NCBI RefSeq assembly: GCF_008693385.1
Contig: NZ_CP044065.1
Location: 992,001-1,056,000 of the forward strand
Reading direction: 5' to 3'
Length of the DNA stretch: 64,000 bases
Source of the DNA: Cupriavidus pauculus
GTDB lineage: Bacteria; Pseudomonadota; Gammaproteobacteria; Burkholderiales; Burkholderiaceae
The stretch's first letter is position 1. Each line of letters opens with the position of its first letter. Made by a program: the position numbers and the translations under genes. Shown piece by piece: positions 8,522 to 19,842 of this stretch. The notes below the pieces were generated by a model, which saw only the letters and a list, made by a program, of their open reading frames with translations, did no database searches and was not told the origin of the DNA.

Positions 8522-10423
8522 ATGACCACCCAATCCGCAACCAGTCATTACTTCGTCGAAAGTCCGAGCACCCGCACGCTCGTCCTCGGTGCCATCGGCG
8601 TGGTGTTCGGTGACATCGGCACCAGCCCGCTGTACGCCCTCAAGGAGTGCTTCAGCCAGGAACACGGCATTCCCTTCAGCCCCGACGCCGTGCTCGGCGT
8701 GATCTCGATGCTGTTCTGGGCCATGATCATCGTGGTCTCGCTCAAGTACGTCGTATTCGTGATGCGGGCCGACAACAACGGCGAGGGCGGCGTGCTCGCG
8801 CTCATGGCCCTCGTGCTGCGGACCGCCGCGCCACGCTCGCGCAAGGCGCGCCTGCTGATGATGCTGGCCATCTTCGGGGCGTGCATGTTCTACGGGGATG
8901 CGGTCATCACACCGGCCATCTCGGTGCTGTCGGCGGTGGAGGGCCTCGAGGTCGCCGCGCCGCAGCTGTCGCACTTCGTGATACCCATCACGCTGATCAT
9001 CCTCATCGCGCTGTTCCTGATCCAGCGGCACGGCACCGCCGCCGTCGGCAAGCTGTTCGGCCCGATCATGATCGTGTGGTTCGTCACGCTGGGCCTGCTC
9101 GGCATCTACAACGTGATGCAGTCGCCCGAGATCTTCAAGGCGATCAATCCCTGGTACGGCGTGAACTTCCTGCTCGAGCACTCGCTGCAGGCGTTTATCG
9201 TGCTCGGCGCGGTGTTCCTCGTGCTGACGGGCGCGGAAGCGCTGTACATCGACATGGGCCACTTCGGCGCGCAGCCCATTCGCATCGGCTGGTTCATCCT
9301 CGTGATGCCGTCGCTGATGCTCAACTATTTCGGGCAGGGCGCCATGTTGCTGCTGCATCCGGAAGCGGCCAGCAACCCGTTCTACCTGATGGTGCCGGGC
9401 CCGCTGCTGCTGCCGATGGTGCTGCTGGCCACCTGCGCGACGGTCATTGCCTCGCAGGCCGTGATCTCCGGGGCATTCTCGCTGACGAGCCAGGCAATCC
9501 AGCTCGGCTTCGTGCCGCGCATGCGCATTCGCTACACCTCGGCCGCGGAAATGGGCCAGATCTACCTGCCGGTGATCAACTGGATCCTGCTGGTGCTCGT
9601 GGTGGCGGTGGTCATCTCGTTCAAGAAGTCGGAAAACCTCGCCGCCGCGTACGGTATCGCCGTGACCACGACGATGCTGATCACGACGTTCCTCGCGGGC
9701 TTCGTGATGCGCAGCGTGTGGAAGTGGAATCCGATATTCGTCACGCTGCTGAGCGCGGGCTTCCTGCTCGTCGATCTCACGTTCTTCTCCGCCAACCTGC
9801 TCAAGGTGGCGGAAGGCGGCTGGTTCCCGCTGCTGATGGGCAGTGCCGCGTTCTTCCTGCTCATGACCTGGCATAGCGGCCGCAAGCTGCTGCGCGCGCG
9901 CAGCCTCGAGGACGGCATTCCGCTCGAGCCGTTTATCGCGGGCCTGCTGGCGCATCCGCCGCATCGCGTGGAGGGCACCGCGGTGTTCCTGACCGGCAAT
10001 ACGGAGTCGGTGCCGGTATCGCTGCTGCACAACCTCAAGCACAACCGCGTGCTGCACGAACGCGTGGTGTTCCTGAGCTTCGTCACGCGGGATATCCCGT
10101 TCGTGGACGACGATCACCGGCTGACGTGCAAGGACCTCGGGGGTGGGGTGTTCATCCTGAAGTCCGAGTACGGCTTCAAGGAAACGCCGGACGTGCAGCG
10201 CGTGCTCGACCTTGCGCAGCGCAAGCTGAACATGGAGTTCGAGCTGATGGAGACGTCGTTCTTCATCGCGCGCGAATCGGTCATTCCGTCGAAGCTGCCC
10301 GGCATGTCGATGTGGCGCGAAAGCTTGTTCGCGTGGATGCATCAGAACGGCGCGAAGCCGTCCGATTTCTTCTCGATTCCCGCGAACCGTGTGGTGGAAC
10401 TGGGGACGAAGGTAGAGATCTGA
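8522..10423 (+). CDS. kup: Low-affinity potassium uptake protein Kup
   Basis: Proton-coupled K+ (and Cs+) uptake across the inner membrane. The 633 residues match the family length. The first segment has the hallmark [20 protein letters not shown] at residues ~22-41. About twelve membrane segments follow, including [21 protein letters not shown]-terminal soluble domain lies after ~residue 455. The gene stands alone and runs convergent to tex. The preceding benzoate operon is unrelated in function. Confidence 0.95.
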   Translation: MTTQSATSHYFVESPSTRTLVLGAIGVVFGDIGTSPLYALKECFSQEHGIPFSPDAVLGVISMLFWAMIIVVSLKYVVFVMRADNNGEGGVLALMALVLRTAAPRSRKARLLMMLAIFGACMFYGDAVITPAISVLSAVEGLEVAAPQLSHFVIPITLIILIALFLIQRHGTAAVGKLFGPIMIVWFVTLGLLGIYNVMQSPEIFKAINPWYGVNFLLEHSLQAFIVLGAVFLVLTGAEALYIDMGHFGAQPIRIGWFILVMPSLMLNYFGQGAMLLLHPEAASNPFYLMVPGPLLLPMVLLATCATVIASQAVISGAFSLTSQAIQLGFVPRMRIRYTSAAEMGQIYLPVINWILLVLVVAVVISFKKSENLAAAYGIAVTTTMLITTFLAGFVMRSVWKWNPIFVTLLSAGFLLVDLTFFSANLLKVAEGGWFPLLMGSAAFFLLMTWHSGRKLLRARSLEDGIPLEPFIAGLLAHPPHRVEGTAVFLTGNTESVPVSLLHNLKHNRVLHERVVFLSFVTRDIPFVDDDHRLTCKDLGGGVFILKSEYGFKETPDVQRVLDLAQRKLNMEFELMETSFFIARESVIPSKLPGMSMWRESLFAWMHQNGAKPSDFFSIPANRVVELGTKVEI

Positions 10424-10431
10424 GGGGACTC

Positions 10432-10455
10432 GCCCCTCTCCCGCGGGAGAGGGGC
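10432..10455. terminator. Perfect palindrome between convergent kup and tex, possible bidirectional terminator
   Basis: A 24-base perfect inverted repeat, arms GCCCCTCTCCCG and CGGGAGAGGGGC, sits eight bases after each stop codon. It has no T-run, so intrinsic termination would be weak. A close relative occurs at 61424-61449 and a looser one at 56142-56166, suggesting a dispersed palindromic element. Confidence 0.5.
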
Positions 10456-10463
10456 CAGCCGGA

Positions 10464-12833
<2,370 letters not shown>

Positions 12834-12964
12834 CGGGAAAACAGTCAGTCGAAAGCGGGGCATTTTGCCACAAGCGCGGCGACGTTCCAGTGACGTAAGG
12901 CGTGCTTTTGCATCGTTGTTCGTGGCGAGGTGGCGAAGCGGGGGCGGATGCTAGAATCGCGACC

Positions 12965-13717
12965 ATGATCGTGACCACCCGAATGGCTGCCGTTGCCGGC
13001 CGTATGCTCCCCATGCTCCGTCCCTTGCTGGCGTCAGGCCTGCTGCTTGCAGCGGCGTTGGCGCCGCTGTCCGCCGCGCGCGCGCAGGCGTCGGTGCCGC
13101 AGGCGGCCGATGCCGCCACGAAGCGGGACTTCGAGGGCGAGCGCAAGGCCATCGGCGATGCGCGCGCATGGACCAACTACCGGTTCGCATTGGCCGAGCG
13201 CGAGTGTTACAACAAGTTTCTGGTCAACAGCTGCATCGAGAAGGCATCGGACGTCCAGCGCGCCGAACTGCACGTGCTGCGCAAGCGCGAACTCGAGGTG
13301 GGCGACGCGGAGCGCGCATACCGGGCCGCCACGCGCGATCGCGATCAGGCGATCCGCCGGGCCGAGTTCGAAGCCGGCCAGCCGGGCCGCGCGGCCAACG
13401 AGGCAGCGAGCCGCGCCGCCTTCGACCGCAAGCAGGAAGAGCAGCAGCTGCGCGATGCGCAGCGCGGGGCCGATGCGCCGGCGCGCGCGGCCAACGCCCA
13501 GGCGTTCCAGCAGAAGCAGGCCGATTTCGACGCACGCGTGAAAGAGGCCCAGCAGAAGGGCGCCGAGCAGGCACGCCAGCGGCAGGAGAGCGTCAAGGCG
13601 TTCGAAGACAAGCAGCGGCAGGCCGCCGACCGGCAGAAGGACCTCGACGAGCGCCGCGAGCGCGCGAAGCAGAAGCAGAACAACGGGGGCAGCACGCCGA
13701 GCCCGTTTGGCTTCTAA
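12965..13717 (+). CDS. Secreted coiled-coil protein of unknown function
   Basis: I do not recognise a named family. The 250-residue product begins with a basic head and a Leu/Ala-rich core ending SAARAQA near residue 42, a good Sec signal. Two Cys follow (ECYNKFLVNSC, about residues 79 and 87), possibly a disulfide. Residues ~100-240 are rich in Ala, Arg, Glu, Gln and Lys with heptad spacing, so an extended coiled coil is likely. It ends in a Gly/Ser/Pro tail. A TAGAAT at 12952-12957 lies only seven bases before the ATG, so translation may start at ATG 12983 or 13004 instead. A periplasmic structural role is a guess. Confidence 0.65.
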   Translation: MIVTTRMAAVAGRMLPMLRPLLASGLLLAAALAPLSAARAQASVPQAADAATKRDFEGERKAIGDARAWTNYRFALAERECYNKFLVNSCIEKASDVQRAELHVLRKRELEVGDAERAYRAATRDRDQAIRRAEFEAGQPGRAANEAASRAAFDRKQEEQQLRDAQRGADAPARAANAQAFQQKQADFDARVKEAQQKGAEQARQRQESVKAFEDKQRQAADRQKDLDERRERAKQKQNNGGSTPSPFGF

Positions 13718-13761
13718 CGGGGAACGGAGGCGCGCCGGCGGTAACGCCGGACGATAGGTAT

Positions 13762-13965
13762 ATGGACGACAACCTCAATACGGTCGCGCGGCAGATCATC
13801 GAACTCCAGATCGAGCATCGTGACCTCGATTTCCTGATCGACCGTCTGTCCGCCGATGCGCAGCACGACGAACTGCAGTTGCGCCGCCTCAAGAAACGGC
13901 GCCTGAAGCTCAAGGACGCGATCACGCTGCTGCAACTCCAGCTCGAACCCGATGTGCCGGCATGA
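13762..13965 (+). CDS. YdcH/DUF465 family small protein
   Basis: A 67-residue helical hairpin protein: NTVARQIIELQIEHRDLDFLIDRLS, then a Lys/Arg-rich second helix LRRLKKRRLKLKDAI. The size and the short charged hairpin match DUF465. No biochemical role is established. It begins 44 bases after the coiled-coil gene, and its end overlaps the longest possible reading of the helicase gene by 14 bases, so the two are probably expressed together. Confidence 0.8.
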   Translation: MDDNLNTVARQIIELQIEHRDLDFLIDRLSADAQHDELQLRRLKKRRLKLKDAITLLQLQLEPDVPA

Positions 13966-16237
13966 CCGGCACGGCCACCCAGATATCGATACCGATCCCA
14001 TCCCCATCCCGATAGTGTCAGACCTTTCCGCCACGCCGCCCGAAGAGGGCGGCGACCCGACCGTCGGCGTCGACGCTGTCGATGTTGCCCCTGATCTTGC
14101 CTCCGAGCTGCGCGCGGCCTCCGCGGCCCAGCTGGCCACGCAGGCCGAGCAACTCGGCAAGATCTTCGCGGACACGGGCACGCTCGCGAGCGCGATTCCC
14201 GGTTACCGTCCGCGCGCCTCGCAAAAGCAGATGGCCGAAGCCGTCGCGGGCGCGATCTCGCAGCACGACACCGTGATCGTCGAGGCGGGCACGGGGACCG
14301 GCAAGACCTTTGCCTACCTCGTTCCAGCGATGCTGTGGGGCGGCAAGGTGATTCTGTCCACCGGGACGAAGAACCTGCAGGACCAGCTGTTCCTGCGCGA
14401 CATTCCCACGGTGCGGCACGCGCTGAACGTGCCGATTTCGGTGTCGCTGCTCAAGGGGCGCGCGAACTACGTCTGCCACTACCACCTCGAACGCGCGCAG
14501 GCCAATGGCCGGCTCGCATCGAAGCAGGATGCCGCATGGCTGCGCGATATCGCGAAGTTCGCCAAGACGACCGCGTCGGGCGACAAGGCCGAACTGGCCG
14601 CGGTGCCCGAGAACGCCCCGGTCTGGCAGCTTGTCACGTCCACGCGCGACAACTGCCTCGGCAGCGAATGCCCGAACTACAAGGAATGCTTCGTCATGCG
14701 CGCGCGCAAGGAGGCGCAGCAGGCGGACGTGGTGGTCGTGAACCATCACCTGTTCTTCGCGGATGTGGTGCTGCGCGATACGGGCATGGCCGAGCTGCTG
14801 CCGGCCGCCAATACCGTGATCTTCGACGAGGCGCATCAGCTGCCCGAGACCGCGACGCTGTTCTTCGGCGATACGCTCTCCACGAGCCAGCTGCTCGAGA
14901 TCGCGCGCGATACCGTGGCGGAAGGCCTGTCGCACGCGCGTGACGCGGTGGACTGGGTCGGCCTTGGCGCGCCGCTGGAGCGCGCCACGCGCGATCTGCG
15001 GCTCGTCTTCGGTCGCGACAACATGCGGCTGGCCGTCGGGCAGATCGAATCCGATCCGCGCATGCGCGAGCCGTTCTTCGAGACGCTCGATGCCGTGGAA
15101 ACGGCGCTCGACGATTTTGTGGAGGCGCTGGCAAGCCAGGCCGAGCGGGCCGAATCGCTCGAGCAATGCCATCGCCGCGCGGTGGAACTGTCGCAACGGC
15201 TGACGGCGTGGCGCCGCGATGCGGTCTCCGCGCCGGCCCCGCAAACCGCGACGGCGGAGGGGGCCGAGGCTGCCGAGGACGGCGCTGGCGAGCGCACCCC
15301 GTCCGCCACCCCGCCCGCCACCCCGCCCGCCGCCACGGACCCGCCCAAGGCACTGGGTCCGGAAACCGTCCGCTGGGTCGAAGTCTTCTCCCAATCGGTC
15401 CAGCTCCACCGCACGCCGCTCTCGATCGCCCCGATCTTCACGCGGCAGCGCGAAGGGCAGCCGCGCGCGTGGGTGTTCACGTCCGCCACCCTGTCCGTCA
15501 AGGGCAATTTCGCGCATTACGCCGCCCAGCTCGGGCTCGACAAGGACCGTTCCCTGACGTTGCCGAGCCCGTTCGACTACGCGTCGCAGGGCCTGCTCTA
15601 TGTGCCGCGCGACATGCCCCAGCCGCAGGCGCCGAATTTTACGGAAGCCGTGGTGGAACGCGCGCTGCCGCTGATCGAGGCCGCGGGTGGCCGGACCTTC
15701 CTGCTCTGCACCACGCTGCGCGCGGTGCAGAAGGCGTCCGATATGCTGTACGACGCCTTCGCGGAACGGGGGCTCGAGTTGCCGCTGCTCGTGCAGGGCC
15801 AGGCCAGCCGCACCGAACTGCTCGATCGCTTCCGCGAACTCGGCAACGCGGTGCTGGTCGGCAGCCAGAGCTTCTGGGAGGGCGTCGATGTCCGGGGCGA
15901 GGCGCTGTCGCTGGTCATCATCGACAAGCTGCCGTTCGCGCCGCCCGACGATCCCGTGCTGGCCGCGCGCATGGAGGTGCTGCAGAAGAAGGGGCTGAGC
16001 CCGTTCGCCGTGCACCAGCTCCCGCATGCGGTCATCACGCTCAAGCAGGGCGCGGGCCGGCTGATCCGCTCGGAGTCCGATCGCGGCGTGCTGGCCATCT
16101 GCGATATGCGGCTCGTGGAGAAGCCCTATGGGCGCCAGATCTGGCAGAGCCTGCCGCCGTTCACGCGTACGCGGGAGGAGGCGACGGTGATCAAGTTTCT
16201 GGAAGACCTGCGGACGCCGGATAAGGAAACCACATAA
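13952..16237 (+). CDS. DinG/YoaA-type iron-sulfur ATP-dependent DNA helicase
   Basis: XPD-like superfamily 2 helicase acting on damaged or structured DNA. Walker A is EAGTGTGKT near residue 112. The Fe-S cysteines are in NYVCHY and in DNCLGSECPNYKEC. The DEAH box is FDEAHQLP. Motif V/VI regions include GSQSFWEGVDVRG and QGAGRLIRS. An Ala/Pro/Thr-rich insert near residues 430-470 is unusually low in complexity. The true start is unsure: ATG 13952 overlaps the YdcH stop, while GTG 14015 removes 21 odd His/Pro/Asp-rich residues and may be correct. Length (740-761) is above E. coli YoaA and near DinG. Confidence 0.88.
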   Translation: MCRHDRHGHPDIDTDPIPIPIVSDLSATPPEEGGDPTVGVDAVDVAPDLASELRAASAAQLATQAEQLGKIFADTGTLASAIPGYRPRASQKQMAEAVAGAISQHDTVIVEAGTGTGKTFAYLVPAMLWGGKVILSTGTKNLQDQLFLRDIPTVRHALNVPISVSLLKGRANYVCHYHLERAQANGRLASKQDAAWLRDIAKFAKTTASGDKAELAAVPENAPVWQLVTSTRDNCLGSECPNYKECFVMRARKEAQQADVVVVNHHLFFADVVLRDTGMAELLPAANTVIFDEAHQLPETATLFFGDTLSTSQLLEIARDTVAEGLSHARDAVDWVGLGAPLERATRDLRLVFGRDNMRLAVGQIESDPRMREPFFETLDAVETALDDFVEALASQAERAESLEQCHRRAVELSQRLTAWRRDAVSAPAPQTATAEGAEAAEDGAGERTPSATPPATPPAATDPPKALGPETVRWVEVFSQSVQLHRTPLSIAPIFTRQREGQPRAWVFTSATLSVKGNFAHYAAQLGLDKDRSLTLPSPFDYASQGLLYVPRDMPQPQAPNFTEAVVERALPLIEAAGGRTFLLCTTLRAVQKASDMLYDAFAERGLELPLLVQGQASRTELLDRFRELGNAVLVGSQSFWEGVDVRGEALSLVIIDKLPFAPPDDPVLAARMEVLQKKGLSPFAVHQLPHAVITLKQGAGRLIRSESDRGVLAICDMRLVEKPYGRQIWQSLPPFTRTREEATVIKFLEDLRTPDKETT

Positions 16238-16247
16238 GGGAAACGAC

Positions 16248-16279
16248 AAAAAAAGCCTCGCGCGAGCGAGGCTTTTTTT
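16248..16279. terminator. Bidirectional intrinsic terminator
   Basis: Stem GCCTCGC/GCGAGGC (16255-16261 with 16266-16272) closes a GCGA tetraloop. Seven A lie upstream and seven T downstream, so it works for the helicase gene on the plus strand and bamD on the minus strand. Confidence 0.93.
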
Positions 16280-16307
16280 GTTGGCGGGGCGTTACGCCAT
16301 CAGGCGG

Positions 16308-17177
16308 TCAGAACACTTCCCACCACGACTTGTCCTTGCGGCGCTCACCGTACTTGATGAAGTCGCTGTTCGGATAGTTGTGCTCCATCACGCGTGCCGT
16401 GTCGTCGCGCAGATCCTTCATGCCGAGCGAGTCGTACGAGCGGATCATGATGTACAGCGCTTCCTCGTTGGCGGGCGCGCCATCGTATTCCTTGAGCGAC
16501 TGCTGCGCGCGGTTCACCGCGGCCAGGTACGCGCCGCGACGGTAGTAGTAGCGCGCCGCGTGCACCTCGTGCTGTGCGAGGGCGTTGACGATGTACTGCA
16601 TGCGCTGGCGCGCATCCTCGGTGTACTTGCTGTCCGGGAAGCGCGTGACGAGCGTGTTGAACGCATCGAACGCGGCCTTTGCCGCCTTCGGATCGCGTTC
16701 GCTGAGATCCTGGCCCGAGAACCGGCCCAGCCAGCCGAGGTTGTCGTTGAAGTTGATCAGCCCCTTGAGGTAGTAGGCGTAATCGATGTTCGGATGGCTC
16801 GGATGCAGCTGGATGAAGCGGTCGATCGCGGCGAGCGCGGCGGCGGTTTCGCCGTCACGGTAGTTCGCATACGCGGTGTCGATCTGCGCCTGCTGCGCAT
16901 ATCGGCCGAACGGATAGCGTCCTTCGAGCTTTTCGTACAGCTTGACGGCCCGCGGATAATCGCCACCATCGAGCGCATCCTTGGCTTCCGAATATAATTT
17001 GTTGGCCGACCAGCCGGCCGTTTCGTCAGGCTGGTCCCCAAGCAGGCCGCACGCGGACAGCAGCACGCAGCCGCCTGCGAGCAACATGGCTCCAACTCTG
17101 GCGCGCCAATGGGCGCGCTTAGTGCTCTTAGTGCTCTGCAATTCTGTGCTCTGCAATTCTGTGCTCTGCAAGTGCAT
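16308..17177 (-). CDS. bamD: Outer membrane assembly lipoprotein BamD (ComL)
   Basis: Essential lipoprotein of the BAM complex, which inserts beta-barrel proteins in the outer membrane. The 289-residue precursor has a basic n-region, a hydrophobic core and lipobox LLSAC with the lipidated Cys at residue 43. Tetratricopeptide-like repeats follow ([61 protein letters not shown]), as in known BamD. ATG 17177 is chosen because the TATAAT promoter lies at 17213-17218; an in-frame TTG at 17210 would sit at or before the transcript start. The head between Met1 and the signal contains a 15-base tandem duplication coding ELQST. Confidence 0.93.
   Translation of the reverse strand: MHLQSTELQSTELQSTKSTKRAHWRARVGAMLLAGGCVLLSACGLLGDQPDETAGWSANKLYSEAKDALDGGDYPRAVKLYEKLEGRYPFGRYAQQAQIDTAYANYRDGETAAALAAIDRFIQLHPSHPNIDYAYYLKGLINFNDNLGWLGRFSGQDLSERDPKAAKAAFDAFNTLVTRFPDSKYTEDARQRMQYIVNALAQHEVHAARYYYRRGAYLAAVNRAQQSLKEYDGAPANEEALYIMIRSYDSLGMKDLRDDTARVMEHNYPNSDFIKYGERRKDKSWWEVF
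17131..17171. repeat. 15-base tandem repeat in the bamD 5' end
   Basis: GTGCTCTGCAATTCT occurs at 17131-17145 and 17146-17160, followed by the first 11 bases of a third copy. In bamD it codes a repeated ELQST upstream of the lipoprotein signal, so length changes would be in frame and tolerated. Confidence 0.85.
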
Positions 17178-17193
17178 GGGCAACCTATCCCGG

Positions 17194-18483
17194 ATGAAAA
17201 ATAGCGCCAAGCATTATAGCCCAACCCCCCAGCCCAAAAACGGCATTGCAGGGGTACCCCGTGAACGCGAACGCCTCGCACCCACGGATTTGACCGATCC
17301 GGAGCTCGACGACATCGAGGATTTCGCGGGCGAGGAGGCGGAAGGAAGCGCCTCCGGCGCCATGCCGGCGCAGGCCGATATGGCCCCGCTGACACTCGAG
17401 GTCGATAGCGCCGCACATGGCGAGCGGCTCGACAAATTGCTCGCGCGCCACTTCAAGGAGTTCTCGCGCAGCCGCATCCAGCAATGGATCGAGGATGGCG
17501 CCGTGCGCGTGGACGGCGAGCCGAGCCGCGCGAAGGCCGCCGTGCAGATGGGCCAGCGCATCGATATCCAGCCGCAGGCGTCTCCGGAGACGAACGCCTT
17601 TACGGCGGAGGACGTGCCGCTGGACGTCGTGTACGAGGACGCGACGCTGCTGGTCATCGACAAGCCGGCCGGGCTCGTCGTGCATCCGGCCGCGGGCAAC
17701 TGGAGCGGCACGGCCCTCAACGGCCTGCTGTACCGCTACCCGGGCGCCGCGACGCTGCCGCGCGCGGGCATCGTGCACCGGCTCGACAAGGAGACCTCGG
17801 GCCTGATGGTCGTGGCACGCACGCTCACGGCGCAGACGGACCTCGTGCGCCAGCTGCAGGCGCGCACGGTCAAGCGTACGTATATCGCGCTGGTGTGGGG
17901 GCAGACGCCCGACGCGGGCACGATCGACGCGCCGATCGGCCGCGATCCGCGCGAGCGCACGCGCATGGCCATCGTCCATACGAACAGCGGCAAGCCGTCG
18001 CGCACGCATTTCCGCACGCTTGGCACGGTGCCGCTCGGCCGGTCGAAGGTGTCGTACGTCGAATGCCAGCTGGAGACGGGGCGCACGCACCAGATTCGCG
18101 TGCACTTCGAGTCGATCGGCCATCCGCTGCTCGGCGATCCCGTGTACCACAAGGCCACGCAGCGCGGACAGCGGCCGGCCATCCGCGTGCCGCTGCCGGT
18201 GCCGTTCACGCGGCAGGCGCTGCATGCGTACAAGCTGGGGCTCGTGCATCCGGTCACGGGCCGCAAGATCTCGTGGGAGGCGCCGCCGCCCGAGGATCTG
18301 CAGGCGCTGATCGACGCGCTCGACTTCGAGGGGCACGAGGCGGACGACGATGATGATTTCGAGTGGGATGCGTCGCAGTACGATGCCAACGGGCTGTATA
18401 TCGGCGCGGGCGATGACGACGAGGACGAGGATGAGGACGACGAGGATGGCGAGGACGGCGGGAACGGTAATGGCCGCCGCTGA
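17194..18483 (+). CDS. rluD: 23S rRNA pseudouridine(1911/1915/1917) synthase RluD
   Basis: Isomerises uridines in helix 69 of 23S rRNA. The S4 RNA-binding domain starts near residue 73 ([29 protein letters not shown]). The catalytic motif [13 protein letters not shown] has Asp198, and the family motif GRTHQIRVH follows. There are two oddities. The N-terminus before the S4 domain is ~70 residues if ATG 17194 is used, and this lies over the bamD promoter; a later start is quite possible. The C-terminus carries an Asp/Glu-rich tail (about 60 residues, ending GNGNGRR) absent from E. coli RluD. The end overlaps pgeF by 14 bases. Confidence 0.9.
   Translation: MKNSAKHYSPTPQPKNGIAGVPRERERLAPTDLTDPELDDIEDFAGEEAEGSASGAMPAQADMAPLTLEVDSAAHGERLDKLLARHFKEFSRSRIQQWIEDGAVRVDGEPSRAKAAVQMGQRIDIQPQASPETNAFTAEDVPLDVVYEDATLLVIDKPAGLVVHPAAGNWSGTALNGLLYRYPGAATLPRAGIVHRLDKETSGLMVVARTLTAQTDLVRQLQARTVKRTYIALVWGQTPDAGTIDAPIGRDPRERTRMAIVHTNSGKPSRTHFRTLGTVPLGRSKVSYVECQLETGRTHQIRVHFESIGHPLLGDPVYHKATQRGQRPAIRVPLPVPFTRQALHAYKLGLVHPVTGRKISWEAPPPEDLQALIDALDFEGHEADDDDDFEWDASQYDANGLYIGAGDDDEDEDEDDEDGEDGGNGNGRR
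17213..17218 (-). promoter_or_regulatory. -10 element of bamD
   Basis: Perfect TATAAT on the minus strand, 36 bases before the bamD ATG. No clear -35. It lies inside the possible 5' coding end of the divergent rluD. Confidence 0.5.
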
Positions 18484-19330
18484 CACCGCCGCTCACACCG
18501 TCGCTCACACCGCCGCCGACGCGGACTGGATCGTCCCCGGCTGGCCCGCGCCCGCACGCGTCCGCGCGCTCTCGACCACGCGCGCGGGCGGCGTCAGCGC
18601 GGCGCCGTACGGGCTGGCGGACGGCGGCACGGGCGGGCTCAATCTCGGCACGCACGTCGGCGACGCACCCGCCGCCGTGTCCACGAATCGCGCCCGCCTT
18701 GCCGCGCACCTGCCCGCGATGCCGCAATGGCTCGAGCAGGTGCACGGCTGCGCGGTGGCCACGGCAGACGATATGGCGGCCGGCGTGGCCAGCGCGCGCG
18801 ATGCGGGGCCAGCGGTGCCGCGCGCCGACGCCAGCGTGTCCGCCACCGCAGGCCATGTCTGCGCGATCATGACCGCCGACTGCCTGCCGGTGCTGCTATG
18901 CGACCGCGCGGGTACCGTCGTGGGCGCCGCGCATGCGGGATGGCGCGGCCTCTGCGCGGGCGTGATCGAGGCCACCGTCGCGCGCATGGCGGCGCGCGCG
19001 GCCGGCACGCCGCAGTGGCTGGCATGGCTCGGCCCCGCCATCGGCCCCTCGGCCTTCGAGGTCGGCGCGGAGGTCCGCGAGGCGTTTCTCGCCGCCGCCA
19101 AAGCCGGCGAGCACGACACGGTCGAGGCCGCGTTCAGGCCCGTCGCGCAAACGCCCGGCAAGTATTGGGCCGATATCTACGGGCTGGCCCGCACGCGCCT
19201 GGCAAGAGCCGGATGCACGGACGTCTACGGTGGCGACGCCTGTACCGTGACCGATGCCGAACGGTTCTTTTCGTATCGCCGTGACGGCGTGACGGGCCGC
19301 ATGGCGACGCTCGTCTGGCTTGCGGACTGA
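18470..19330 (+). CDS. pgeF: Peptidoglycan editing factor PgeF / polyphenol oxidase family (YfiH)
   Basis: Metal-dependent DUF152/YfiH protein. The E. coli homologue clears wrongly built UDP-MurNAc-Ser, and others act as purine nucleosidase or laccase-like oxidase. The 286 residues hold the family landmarks: [52 protein letters not shown] and [13 protein letters not shown]. The His/Cys/His metal ligands lie in the VHG, ADC and AHAGW motifs. The start inside the end of rluD (ATG 18470) gives translational coupling, an arrangement common for rluD-yfiH. Confidence 0.9.
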   Translation: MAAADTAAHTVAHTAADADWIVPGWPAPARVRALSTTRAGGVSAAPYGLADGGTGGLNLGTHVGDAPAAVSTNRARLAAHLPAMPQWLEQVHGCAVATADDMAAGVASARDAGPAVPRADASVSATAGHVCAIMTADCLPVLLCDRAGTVVGAAHAGWRGLCAGVIEATVARMAARAAGTPQWLAWLGPAIGPSAFEVGAEVREAFLAAAKAGEHDTVEAAFRPVAQTPGKYWADIYGLARTRLARAGCTDVYGGDACTVTDAERFFSYRRDGVTGRMATLVWLAD

Positions 19331-19365
19331 GCCGCGCCCGGTGTGAATCGGCGGACCCAGTCGCC

Positions 19366-19584
19366 TCAGTGCGAATCGGACGGCGGCGTTACCGGTGCCG
19401 CCGCTTCCGCTGCCTCGCGTGCCTTGCGCCGGCGCTTGCGCGCGGGCGTCCCCATGATGTACACGATCAGCGCGACCGGCCCCACGCCATAGGCGAAAAA
19501 GGTCAGCACGCCCGCCACGACGGTTCGCTCGGAGATGGCCATCATCATGGCAACGTACAGCCAGGCGATCGCTACGATATACAT
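19366..19584 (-). CDS. Small two-segment membrane protein, unknown function
   Basis: 72 residues with two hydrophobic stretches (YIVAIAWLYVAMMMAI and VVAGVLTFFAYGVGPVALIVYIM), followed by a strongly basic ARKRRRKAR and an Ala/Pro tail. This pattern suggests an inner-membrane hairpin with a cytoplasmic basic tail. ATG 19584 is used; a TTG six bases earlier is possible. It lies convergent to pgeF and divergent from phaC. No family recognised. Confidence 0.65.
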   Translation of the reverse strand: MYIVAIAWLYVAMMMAISERTVVAGVLTFFAYGVGPVALIVYIMGTPARKRRRKAREAAEAAAPVTPPSDSH

Positions 19585-19603
19585 CGTCAATTCAACTCGT
19601 TGT

Positions 19604-19633
19604 GGTAGGGGCCGACCCTACCGCGAGGTAGGG
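19604..19633. repeat. Alternating inverted repeats upstream of the phaC promoter
   Basis: GGTAGGG at 19604-19610, CCCTACC at 19616-19622, then GGTAGGG again at 19627-19633. The middle arm can pair with either neighbour, giving two mutually exclusive hairpins with loops of 5 and 4 bases (GCCGA or GCGA). The array lies between the small membrane protein gene and the phaC promoter. Confidence 0.75.
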
Positions 19634-19667
19634 CTCATGGGTTAAAGCTGCCTTTCGGAAGTCCGCA

Positions 19668-19697
19668 TTGACAGGCTCTCCATTGCGAGGCAACAAT
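19668..19697 (+). promoter_or_regulatory. phaCAB promoter
   Basis: TTGACA at 19668-19673, an 18-base spacer, AACAAT at 19692-19697. Both boxes and the spacer length equal the published C. necator H16 phaC promoter as I recall it, and the flanking bases (GGCAACAATG, then CAAATGTxTCGGAA) are also kept. This gives a leader of about 140 bases. Confidence 0.85.
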
Positions 19698-19842
19698 GCC
19701 TTCAAATGTATCGGAACAAGCAGCACCCCGCAGCATAGCGCCGGCAATACTGAATAGTGCCGGATCAGGGGCGGGCCGGGAGACAGGTACCCCGTTCCCG
19801 TCGACAAAGCAAGCGAATCGACGGTAAAGAGACGATTACATC

